Below are positions 48,865 through 56,515 of a stretch of DNA of 56,515 nucleotides, piece by piece. The notes beneath the pieces are model-generated. The model searched no databases, had not been told where the DNA came from, and saw nothing but the letters and a program-made list of their open reading frames with translations. The position numbers were made by a program, and so were the translations under genes. Each line of letters starts with the position of its first letter. Within the stretch, counting starts at the first letter, position 1. The stretch comes from Candidatus Peregrinibacteria bacterium CG_4_10_14_0_2_um_filter_38_24 (GTDB lineage Bacteria; Patescibacteriota; Gracilibacteria; UBA1369; LOWO2-01-FULL-3): assembly GCA_002792535.1 (NCBI GenBank), contig PFOM01000033.1, forward strand, positions 1-56,515. Reading direction: 5' to 3'.

Positions 48865-49617
48865 TTAATTCAAGACTATAAGATGAGGTGGGTGTAATTT
48901 GTGCTGATTTATGTCTATTAATCTGAATATTTTGTGGACTAGATTTGGATTTATGCCTTTGTCGATGAGATTATCTTTTGTGAGTCCTCTTTCAACTTGA
49001 GCCAAAATCATGTCCATATCTTTGTATGTCATTCCGAGTTCTTCTTCGTCCGTTTGTCCCGGATAAAGCTCTGCGGATGGCGCTTTTGTAAGGAATTCAT
49101 CGGGAAGACCCAAGTGTTCCGCCAATTTGTAAACGTCTGTTTTTAGTAGGTCTCCGATGATTTCGATGTCTGCGGCAAGGTCTCCGTATTTTGTTCCGTA
49201 GCCCAAGAAAAGTTCGGTTTTATTTGAAGCTCCAATGACTAATGCGTTTTTTGTGTTTGCGAAATTATACATAACAGACATTCTTACTCGGGCTTTTACG
49301 TTGATTTGCGCGAGGTCGCTTGGTTGCCAAGGAAGGGCAAGAAAATCTGTCAGGAATTTGTTTATCGGGATTGTGAACATTTCCACTTTTAAAAATTGGC
49401 AAAGTGCTTTTGCGTGCATGTAATTTTCCTCCAAAGAAACGCCTTTTTCTGGCATCAAAAGTACCGTAACGTTTTCAGGGCCAAGTGCGTCGACAGTGAG
49501 TTTTAGCGCAACTGCGGAATCGATTCCGCCGCTAACTCCGATAACCGCTTTTTCGAATCCGTGAGTTTTGAAGTACTTGTGGATTTCCGCGAGAATTTTT
49601 GTGTAAATATTGTGCAT
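48865..49617 (-). CDS. nadE: NAD+ synthase
   Basis: VIGVSGGIDSAVALKL; GASNKTELFLGYGTKYGDLAADIEIIGDLLKTDVYKLA; PSAELYPGQTDEEELGMTY. Confidence 0.95.
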   Translation of the reverse strand: MHNIYTKILAEIHKYFKTHGFEKAVIGVSGGIDSAVALKLTVDALGPENVTVLLMPEKGVSLEENYMHAKALCQFLKVEMFTIPINKFLTDFLALPWQPSDLAQINVKARVRMSVMYNFANTKNALVIGASNKTELFLGYGTKYGDLAADIEIIGDLLKTDVYKLAEHLGLPDEFLTKAPSAELYPGQTDEEELGMTYKDMDMILAQVERGLTKDNLIDKGINPNLVHKIFRLIDINQHKLHPPHLIVLN

Positions 49618-49679
49618 GTTTTTGAAAAGTTAAGAAAGGAGGTCAATATACATCACCGGATGGAAAATGAAAATGAAAA

Positions 49680-50153
49680 TTACTTGTAGCTTTTGACCGC
49701 TCTGTCTACTTCCAAGTCTTGTGCCCGTTTTTTTAGGGTTTCGCGCTTGTCGTAGAGTTTTTTGCCTTTGCAGATTCCGATTCGAAGTTTTATTAGGCCG
49801 ACTTTTGGATATAGTTCGAGTGGAATTATTGTGACTCCTTTTTGGTCGAGATTTTGCGCGAGGGTTGCGATTTCTTTTTTACTTAAAAGTAATTTTCTCG
49901 ATCTGACCGGATCTAATGTTTTTATGTCTGCGAATTTGTAATTTGAAACGTGTGCTTGTTTCAAAAATGCTTCGCCTCCTTCTATTGTTACAAATGAGCC
50001 CTTTAAATTTACCTGTGATTTTTTTATGGCTTTTACTTCAGGTCCATTTAGTACTACGCCTGCTTCGAAATTTTCTAAAATAATATAGTCGTGGAACGCT
50101 TTTTTATTTTTTGCGTAATAATTTTCTTGTTTATTTTTTGCTGTTTTTTTCAT
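49680..50153 (-). CDS. smpB: SsrA-binding protein SmpB
   Basis: NKKAFHDYIILENFEAGVVLNGPEVKAIKKSQVNLKGSFV; KLRIGICKGKKLYDKRETLKKR. Confidence 0.95.
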   Translation of the reverse strand: MKKTAKNKQENYYAKNKKAFHDYIILENFEAGVVLNGPEVKAIKKSQVNLKGSFVTIEGGEAFLKQAHVSNYKFADIKTLDPVRSRKLLLSKKEIATLAQNLDQKGVTIIPLELYPKVGLIKLRIGICKGKKLYDKRETLKKRAQDLEVDRAVKSYK

Positions 50154-50254
50154 TCGTGATTTGTGGTGGAAAAAGATATGTTTGAAAAATTGCTTTTTAC
50201 CTTATTGAATTGTATTATATTGTACAGTTATTTTTAATTTTAATCTATAAATAT

Positions 50255-51382
50255 ATGTCGGATCAAGTCACGCAAGTTGTTACGAAAGGTTATTTCTCAA
50301 GAATTATAGATGCTATTAAAGGCATCGTTTTTGGTCTTATTCTTTTTCTTGGAGCGTTCGGAGTGATTTATTGGAATGAGGGAAGTGTTGATATTTCTGG
50401 AATTGCAAATACTGCTACAAAAGTTACTGCTGAAAGTGTTGATACTGTCGCCGAAGGGAAATTGATTGCTGTTACAGGAAAGGCTGTGTCTACAGAAAAA
50501 CTTGGGGACTCTATGTTTTTGAAACCTGCTGATTATCTTGCCGTTTCACGAAATGTTGAAATGTATGCTTGGGTTGAAAAATCAGATTCAAAATCTTCTA
50601 TAAGCACAGGTGGCTCAGAGACAACAACAACGACTTATAGCTATTCTATGGATTGGACTTCTTCTCCAGGGAAGACTTCTAATTTTCAAGAACCTGCGGG
50701 GCATGCAAATCCGGAGATGGCTATAAAAGCTCAAACATTTAGAGTGAAATCTGCAAAAGTTGGTGCGTACGAAGTTGATATGGCAAAACTTGATTTGCCT
50801 GCGTATGAAGATTTAAATTTAACAGCAGAAAATTTGAATCTTGCACAAGGTGTTTTTGAAAATGGATATGTTCTTGTTGGGAAGGGAACAAGTGTCGCTC
50901 CACAAATTGGAGATTTGAGAATTTCTTATGGCGTTGTAAATAATAATTTAGATGGAACTGTTTTTGGAAAACTTGAAGGTGGAAAACTTGTGACTTATGT
51001 TGATCAAAAAACTACAGAATCTTTATACAGATTTTTCAATGGAACATTTGATGAAGCAATAAAACAAATGCATTCTGAATTTACAATGTGGTTATGGATT
51101 TTTAGATTGGTAGGATTCTTAATGATGTGGATTGGTTTGAGCTCTCTTTTTGGACCAATAAGCGTTATTCTTGATGTTCTTCCTATTCTCGGAGCAATCA
51201 GCCGAAGTGCAATTGGATTTTTAACATTCCTTGTTTCTTTGGTTTTGAGTATTTTAGCAATTGTTGTTTCAATGTTATTGCATAGTCTTATCGCAATGAT
51301 TGTTGTTGCAGTAATAGGAGTTGCTGGATTCGTCGTTGTGCTCAAGATGAAGGCAAAAAAACCAGTTGTCGTCACTGCATAA
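50255..51382 (+). CDS. TMEM43 (LUMA)-family membrane protein
   Basis: GVIYWNEGSVDI, VAEGKLIAVTGKA, FQEPAGHANPEM, four C-terminal TM helices; ATG at 50255. Confidence 0.8.
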   Translation: MSDQVTQVVTKGYFSRIIDAIKGIVFGLILFLGAFGVIYWNEGSVDISGIANTATKVTAESVDTVAEGKLIAVTGKAVSTEKLGDSMFLKPADYLAVSRNVEMYAWVEKSDSKSSISTGGSETTTTTYSYSMDWTSSPGKTSNFQEPAGHANPEMAIKAQTFRVKSAKVGAYEVDMAKLDLPAYEDLNLTAENLNLAQGVFENGYVLVGKGTSVAPQIGDLRISYGVVNNNLDGTVFGKLEGGKLVTYVDQKTTESLYRFFNGTFDEAIKQMHSEFTMWLWIFRLVGFLMMWIGLSSLFGPISVILDVLPILGAISRSAIGFLTFLVSLVLSILAIVVSMLLHSLIAMIVVAVIGVAGFVVVLKMKAKKPVVVTA

Positions 51383-51512
51383 ATTTTTGACTTATAAAAC
51401 AGGTTAAAAATCTATCTACTAAAAGCATCGGAAAAAGTACGTCTGTAAGTTGACTTTTTGGCTATTATGAGGGATATTTTCATTGCATTTTATTTCTTAA
51501 ACCTCATCCAAA

Positions 51513-51623
51513 ATGCCAGTTAAAAAAGCAAAAAAGAAAGTTGCTAAGAAAGTAGTAAAGAAAGCAGCTAAAAAGGTGGTAAAAAAAGTTGCAAAAAAGA
51601 AAGTTGCAAAGAAACGAAAGTAA
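51513..51623 (+). CDS. 36-aa Lys/Ala/Val-rich histone-H1-like peptide
   Basis: MPVKKAKKKVAKKVVKKAAKKVVKKVAKKKVAKKRK*; below the 60-aa track cutoff; followed by a terminator. Confidence 0.75.
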   Translation: MPVKKAKKKVAKKVVKKAAKKVVKKVAKKKVAKKRK

Positions 51624-51641
51624 TCTTTGCTTAGCGATTTT

Positions 51642-51680
51642 GAAAGGCTCTTCGTTTATCGGAGGGTCTTTTTTTTGTTT
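51642..51680 (+). terminator. Rho-independent terminator
   Basis: AGGCTCTTC GTTTATC GGAGGGTCT stem (with G-U pairs) followed by a T-tract. Confidence 0.75.
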
Positions 51681-51735
51681 TAATTTTGGTCTAAGATATT
51701 TTTGTTAGTAAATATCTTTTTTATTTTTAAGTCCT

Positions 51736-52104
51736 ATGAAAAAACTTTTATCAATATTTTTTGTTTCGATGTTTGTTTTTGTTGGATGTGCGCAAAAAAC
51801 ATCAACGACCCCAACAGACACTTCTGAAAAACAGCCTGAAGTAAGCCAAAAAAGTGCCGGTTCAAATGTAGTTATGATTGCTGATTTTTCATTCGCGCCT
51901 AAAACTATAACTGTAAATAGTGGGGACACGGTGGTTTGGAGGCATTGGGATGTTGCCGCACATGATGTTGTTTCTCCCGGACTTTTTAAAAGTCCGATTC
52001 TTGAAAGGGGGAAGGTTTTTTCTTTTAAATTTGAAAAAGCTGGGACGTATGAATATTATTGTGGGATACATCCTTCTATGAGAGGTGTTGTTGTTGTTAA
52101 ATAA
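51736..52104 (+). CDS. cupredoxin-like lipoprotein
   Basis: lipobox FVFVGCAQ; FSFAPKTITVNSGDTVVWRHWDVAAHDVVS ... FEKAGTYEYYCGIHPSMRGVVVV. Confidence 0.87.
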   Translation: MKKLLSIFFVSMFVFVGCAQKTSTTPTDTSEKQPEVSQKSAGSNVVMIADFSFAPKTITVNSGDTVVWRHWDVAAHDVVSPGLFKSPILERGKVFSFKFEKAGTYEYYCGIHPSMRGVVVVK

Positions 52105-52122
52105 TTTTTAACTTTTATTTAT

Positions 52123-52557
52123 ATGTTTTCATCAGAAACAAAAAAAGCTTTAGTTGTTGCGATTATTGCGGATGGAATTGATTTCACTTTCCATTATTTC
52201 TTGACGCATCCGATGGAAACTTTGACGTATTTTGTTGTGAAATTTTTGTTGGCATTTTTTATTGCCTCTTTTCTTTTTGGTTTTGTTTCTTATGTTAAAT
52301 CAAAAGGATGGAAAAATTTTGGAATCGGTTTTGTGTTTGCACTTATTTTTAGTACGTTGATGAGTGTGTATTATAGGGCTTGGGAGCTTGGGGAAGCGCA
52401 GGTTCCGTTTGGTTCACGTGCTCCTGAGATATATGGAATTGCGCGGGATAATTTGGTTCTTTTTAGTGGAACATGGTGGTTGGGGCATGCATTATTTTTT
52501 GTAATTGGAGTTTTTGTCGCAAATAAAATTATTTCTGCGGCGAAAAAGAAAAAGTAA
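52123..52557 (+). CDS. hypothetical multi-TM membrane protein
   Basis: about 4 hydrophobic segments; no family recognised. Confidence 0.65.
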   Translation: MFSSETKKALVVAIIADGIDFTFHYFLTHPMETLTYFVVKFLLAFFIASFLFGFVSYVKSKGWKNFGIGFVFALIFSTLMSVYYRAWELGEAQVPFGSRAPEIYGIARDNLVLFSGTWWLGHALFFVIGVFVANKIISAAKKKK

Positions 52558-52566
52558 TTTTAATTT

Positions 52567-52848
52567 ATGGAAAATTGTAAACAATGTGGTGGAAAATTTG
52601 AAATTACGAGTGAAGATTTGACGCATCTCTCTCAGCTTTCTCCTGTTTTTGACGGGAAGAAATTTTCTATTCCAAGTCCTAAAAAATGTCCTTCTTGTCG
52701 GCAGCAAAATAGGTTGGCGTTTAGAAATGAAAGAACACTTTATACTCGAAAATGCGATCTTTCCGGAAAACAAATTCTTTCTATTTATTCTCCGGAGCGC
52801 AAAGAAATTGTTTATTGTGAGGAGTGTTATTTGAAGGATTTGTACTGA
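52567..52848 (+). CDS. 93-aa zinc-ribbon protein, minimal paralog of 16520/18153
   Basis: MENCKQCGGKFEITSEDL ... CPSCRQQNRLAFRNERTLYTRKCDLSGKQILSIYSPERKEIVYCEECYLKDLY. Confidence 0.85.
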   Translation: MENCKQCGGKFEITSEDLTHLSQLSPVFDGKKFSIPSPKKCPSCRQQNRLAFRNERTLYTRKCDLSGKQILSIYSPERKEIVYCEECYLKDLY

Positions 52849-52849
52849 T

Positions 52850-55735
52850 TTATTTAATGTACTTTTCCAACAAACTGCATTGTTCTTTTGTGAGTGTGTC
52901 GCCGGTGTCGTTGTAGTTCATCAAATTGCCCGCACTATCCGCTCCTTGTGTTGCTGATTTCGGTGGATGATTTGGATCTATTACTTCTCCTTTGCTGAAT
53001 TGATGTGCTAGTTCGTGAGCGACGGTTCTGTTGTCCGGATCACTGCTTTGGTCTACGGCTGTTCCGTTAACGCCTCCTTTCCATGACCATCCGTAGTCTC
53101 CGCCGTCGATTGCTGGGACATAATACAATGGTGCGCATTTGTTGCCCGATGCTGTTTGTCCTGTCGCAGGATGATTGTTTGAGATGGTTGTAAGTTCCCC
53201 TTCATCTAGATTGTTGTCATGGTTTGAGTCTATTGTATTCCAATTTGCGGCAGTGAGGTCTGTTGTAGAATTTAAAGTTACGTTTATGTAAAAATTACAA
53301 TTACAACTTGCGGCAATTTTGCTAAAAATTAGATTTGTCCAAGATATGTCCTGATTTATTTGCTGAGCTGTTGTATTGCTGTTTGGGAAAGTGAAAACGT
53401 CTACGCAAAGTTCTTTTGTTCCTTTTATGTTGAACCACCATTTTGTAATGCCATCTAATGCTGAATTAATGGCGCTTGTCGTTGTGTCTACTATGGCGGT
53501 GCCTGTTTCTACTGCGAGGTCTTTTGCGGCGCTAATTGCGGACTCAGCGGTCTCTACGGATTCGCCGATTAATCCTGCGAATTTTGCATAATAACTTTGC
53601 TCTTCTCCTTCTGTGTTTTTTAATACGATGTCGTCTACTCTGATTGTGCCTTCGCCTGCGCCGATGACGTCGAAAAACAATTGTCCAATCGGGATGTTTT
53701 GCGCGAGGTCTTTGCTAGGCTCTGAATTTGTTTGGCTTAAATAAATAATTCCGTTTACTCGATCTACTTCATATATTGGCGAAGAAAATGCATCTGTGGT
53801 GTCTAAGTCTTCTATACTTAAAAGGCTTAATTTTGCTGAATCATAATATATTGTGAAATTATATGCCCCGAGGCTTCCATATTTGCTTGGGAAATATACG
53901 TACATCGGTGCGGAGATGGTTTGTTCGTTTGTTTTGTTTATGCCCTTTGGCATGTTTATTCCGAGAGGTAGGAAATATATTCCTGTTGAGATTGTCGTAA
54001 GAATTGCCGCGGATTTTTTGTCTCTGATGGAAACTTCCGCCATTCCCCAGTCTGATGCGGTTAATTCGACTGTGAAGATTCCTTTGTTGTCGTGCGTTAC
54101 TGACAGAGTTCCGAATGTTGTTATGGCGTCTAGGGTATTGTTTGCTGAAGAATAAAGGAGGGTGTTGTTGTATTTGTCTTTTGATGCGACTTTTATGAAA
54201 GCTTTGTTTCTGTTTTCGTTTTGGTATGGCTGTAAAATTTCGATTACTTCCACGTGGTCGAGTGAGCCTGGAGTTGCGGTGAAGGTTGTTGTTGAGGATG
54301 AATTTCCTTTCGTATCTTCGACGTGAACTGTGAAATCTTGTGCCAGTTTTGTGTTGAATGTTGCGACGTACACTCCAGTGGATGTTTCCATCATTTCTAG
54401 TTCTTCGTGATAGTCTATTCCTCCACCGATATTTGCGGAAAGGGTTTTATCGCTTAATTTATCTCCGTTTTCGCCAAAAGCTTTTGCTGTGATTTCTAGA
54501 GTTGATGATCCGTTTGCGAGGATTGAAGTTTTGTTTAGGGAGAGATTTATGTCTGCGAAATTTGAAACGACTGTGTTGCTGTCCGAATCGTCATTTGAGT
54601 CGGTTGTGTCGTCATTTGCTTGAGTTGGTTTTTCAGGTTCTACATAACAAAGTAGTGAATCGAAGTCTGTTTTCTTTTTGTTTGCCGGGTTGTTCCAGCA
54701 GGTCACTTTGAACTCTTTTCTTAAGGTGGCCGTGAGTTCTTCAAGGTCTGTGTCTTGCGATTTTGTGTAGCATAGGACTTTTCCGAAGCCATTGATGTTT
54801 GCATTTTTTACAAAGTTTTCTGAGAGATCTTCGTTTGTGTAATCTTTTAGAATGTCTTCGACGTCTTTTGTGAATTCTCCGGAGTCTGAATAATAGCAAT
54901 AACGGTTGCTGAAATATTCATCTGTGAGATATTCGAAAACTCCGTTTTTTCTGAATTTGCCGTTTTTAGAAAACGCGCCTTCTTCCCCGAATGGGCCGCC
55001 AGGGCCGAAAATTCCGTCAGGGCCGAGAGGGCCGTCCAATGGAATTCCATATTTGTCGAATAATTTGTCGGTGTTTTTTTCGTCGTAAGATTTTAGGTTA
55101 AAATCTTTTATCGTTTTATTCCTGAATATTATTTCTGCGATATCTCCGCGATTCATAAGGTCTTCTATGTTTTTGCCTGTTGTGATTTTTTTGTCCTCTG
55201 CGAAGTTTAGATATGGCTTGTACCAGTCTTCATCTTTGTTTTTTTGAATGCTCCAGTCCATTACTTCTCCGATCATTTTTAGGGCTTCCGCTTCGTTTAT
55301 TGTTTCTTCCGGCTTGAATGTTCCGTCCGGATAACCGTTTATGAAACCTTCTTCTTTGGCTTGGCACACGTAGGTTTCGTACCATTCATCAGATATTATG
55401 TCGGGGAAACATGAATTATAATTTTTGTGATTTGCGTTGCCGGAGCTTTCCATTATCAATTTCAAAAATTCTGCGCGATTGATTTCTTTTTCAGGTTTGT
55501 ATTCTTTTGTGTTTTTTTCCGTGTTGTCGTATCCGTTGATTACATTTGTGTTGTATAAAAAGTATATCGCGTCGAAATTGTCGTCGGTTTTTGATACGTC
55601 GCTAAACATTAAGTTGTTGAAGGCATTTTCTTTTGTGGCTGTTGTCGAGGCGGTTTTTGCCTGTACGGAGCCTAAAGATGTGTATACCAAAACGATCAAC
55701 AATGAAATGTTGATAAATTTTTTGAAATTTTTCAT
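52850..55735 (-). CDS. SLH surface protein with Ig-like, cohesin-like, EF-hand-like and metalloprotease-like segments
   Basis: SLH GYPDGTFKPEETINEAEALKMI; GPLGPDGIFGPGGPFG; YGSLGAYNFTIYYDSAKLSLLSIED; DSNHDNNLDEGEL; VAHELAHQFSKGEVIDPNH ... NLMNY. Confidence 0.8.
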   Translation of the reverse strand: MKNFKKFINISLLIVLVYTSLGSVQAKTASTTATKENAFNNLMFSDVSKTDDNFDAIYFLYNTNVINGYDNTEKNTKEYKPEKEINRAEFLKLIMESSGNANHKNYNSCFPDIISDEWYETYVCQAKEEGFINGYPDGTFKPEETINEAEALKMIGEVMDWSIQKNKDEDWYKPYLNFAEDKKITTGKNIEDLMNRGDIAEIIFRNKTIKDFNLKSYDEKNTDKLFDKYGIPLDGPLGPDGIFGPGGPFGEEGAFSKNGKFRKNGVFEYLTDEYFSNRYCYYSDSGEFTKDVEDILKDYTNEDLSENFVKNANINGFGKVLCYTKSQDTDLEELTATLRKEFKVTCWNNPANKKKTDFDSLLCYVEPEKPTQANDDTTDSNDDSDSNTVVSNFADINLSLNKTSILANGSSTLEITAKAFGENGDKLSDKTLSANIGGGIDYHEELEMMETSTGVYVATFNTKLAQDFTVHVEDTKGNSSSTTTFTATPGSLDHVEVIEILQPYQNENRNKAFIKVASKDKYNNTLLYSSANNTLDAITTFGTLSVTHDNKGIFTVELTASDWGMAEVSIRDKKSAAILTTISTGIYFLPLGINMPKGINKTNEQTISAPMYVYFPSKYGSLGAYNFTIYYDSAKLSLLSIEDLDTTDAFSSPIYEVDRVNGIIYLSQTNSEPSKDLAQNIPIGQLFFDVIGAGEGTIRVDDIVLKNTEGEEQSYYAKFAGLIGESVETAESAISAAKDLAVETGTAIVDTTTSAINSALDGITKWWFNIKGTKELCVDVFTFPNSNTTAQQINQDISWTNLIFSKIAASCNCNFYINVTLNSTTDLTAANWNTIDSNHDNNLDEGELTTISNNHPATGQTASGNKCAPLYYVPAIDGGDYGWSWKGGVNGTAVDQSSDPDNRTVAHELAHQFSKGEVIDPNHPPKSATQGADSAGNLMNYNDTGDTLTKEQCSLLEKYIK

Positions 55736-55789
55736 AAGAATGAGTTAGAGATTATTTATTATTTTATATGGAGTTGGTGGATTTCGCAA

Positions 55790-56065
55790 ATGAAGAGTGT
55801 TTTGGCAGATATAAGAAATGAAGAAGCTAGGAAGAATGGAGGGTCTGGGTCTTTTAGGGATGAGGCAAGGGATCGTAGTCGATATATGGAAAGTGAGGTT
55901 AAAAGAATTTCTGGCGAAAGGTTTGCTGAAACTGGAAAAGAGCAACAGTGTGCGCTTTTTGTGGGGAATATGCATTTGGAGGATTTTTCGGATAGGAGGT
56001 TTAGGAAAGCGAAAGCGCCTGTGCGGACGCTTGAAGTTGATGTGAATCAGGCGGATGAAGACTAG
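55790..56065 (+). CDS. hypothetical protein
   Basis: ORF only. Confidence 0.45.
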   Translation: MKSVLADIRNEEARKNGGSGSFRDEARDRSRYMESEVKRISGERFAETGKEQQCALFVGNMHLEDFSDRRFRKAKAPVRTLEVDVNQADED

Positions 56066-56072
56066 GAAGTTT

Positions 56073-56300
56073 TCAATGGTAATCCATCTTTGAATCTTGG
56101 ATTTTGTGTGCTTGTGTTATTGCTTCTTCGGGGGTTATTTCTCCTGCGCGTAGTCTTTGGATAAGAGCATCAAGTAGTGGAATTTCGGCATCGTTCCCGC
56201 CCATCAGATAGATGTTTTGGCGAAGTTCCATGATTGTTTGATATGCTGCGTTGATGGCAGATTCGTTTTCTTGTGGGCTGTTTGATGGATCTTGTTGCAT
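56073..56300 (-). CDS. hypothetical small protein
   Basis: ORF; PLLDALIQRLRAGEITPEEAITQAHKI. Confidence 0.55.
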   Translation of the reverse strand: MQQDPSNSPQENESAINAAYQTIMELRQNIYLMGGNDAEIPLLDALIQRLRAGEITPEEAITQAHKIQDSKMDYH

Positions 56301-56340
56301 GGTTTTTATTATGTTTGAGGCACGCTACCTCTCCATTTTA

Positions 56341-56431
56341 TGGCGGAGGGAGGGGGATTCGAACCCCCGATCCGCTTTTGACGGATGCCGCCTTTCCAAG
56401 ACGGTGCACTCGACCACTATGCGACCCCTCC
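56341..56431 (-). tRNA. tRNA-Ser (anticodon GGA)
   Basis: reverse complement GGAGGGGTCGCATAGTGGTCGAGTGCACCGTCTTGGAAAGGCGGCATCCG...GGGGGTTCGAATCCCCCTCCCTCCGCCA; long variable arm; encoded CCA. Confidence 0.96.
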
Positions 56432-56489
56432 TTGTTTATAAGCTCACTTCGGCTACGCGGTGGCAGAGCCACACGCTTGCCTTGTTGCG

Positions 56490-56509
56490 CGCTCGCGCCG
56501 TGCGCTCGC
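56490..56509 (-). repeat. GC-rich 20-mer, second copy
   Basis: CGCTCGCGCCGTGCGCTCGC, exact reverse complement of 19361-19380. Confidence 0.9.
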
Positions 56510-56515
56510 TTTATA

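Noticed and set aside
1-56515. Alternative genetic code (UGA = Gly, as in Gracilibacteria/Absconditabacteria)
   Set aside because: Full-length conserved genes read through with the standard code, and TGA serves as a stop (e.g. mfd ends GTAGAGTGA at 12670; 52567-52848 ends TGA).
1-56515. CRISPR array or Cas genes
   Set aside because: No regularly spaced direct repeats with unique spacers and no Cas-like proteins seen.
1-56515. Many antisense ORFs of 60-150 aa in the track (e.g. 7420-7851, 42589-43248, 21576-22355)
   Set aside because: They lie opposite well-supported genes and have low-complexity Ser/Phe- or Lys/Arg-rich composition typical of shadow ORFs.

Overview
AT-rich bacterial chromosomal window, most likely Patescibacteria/CPR (Peregrinibacteria-like); this lineage call is inferred from protein character, not from a search. 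It uses the standard code with real TGA stops and is very compact. Core genes: a MurF-like ligase, DNA pol III delta', RNase Y, dnaN, mfd, tmRNA (ssrA), smpB, pheST, HU, topA, PBP1A, a phosphohexomutase, an NMNAT-like gene plus nadE, and tRNA-Ser(GGA). Accessory content: two large Cys-rich repeat proteins plus a 93-aa minimal paralog, a TraD/VirD4-like ATPase without visible T4SS partners, a sigma-like protein fused to a transmembrane/extracytoplasmic segment, a pentapeptide-repeat/K+-channel fusion, a bacterial TMEM43 homolog, SLH surface proteins (one with cohesin-like, EF-hand-like and metalloprotease segments), and a 36-aa Lys/Ala/Val-rich histone-H1-like peptide missing from the ORF track. 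The most notable non-coding structure is a pair of long foldback elements flanking topA that share a 23/24-nt core. Also notable are a GC-rich 20-mer found both inside a Cys-rich gene and at the window end, an atypical tmRNA tag (ANLEKLAQKLAVREFSLVPVLA), and systematic convergent gene ends that overlap or nearly abut. All family calls come from reading motifs; no searches were run.
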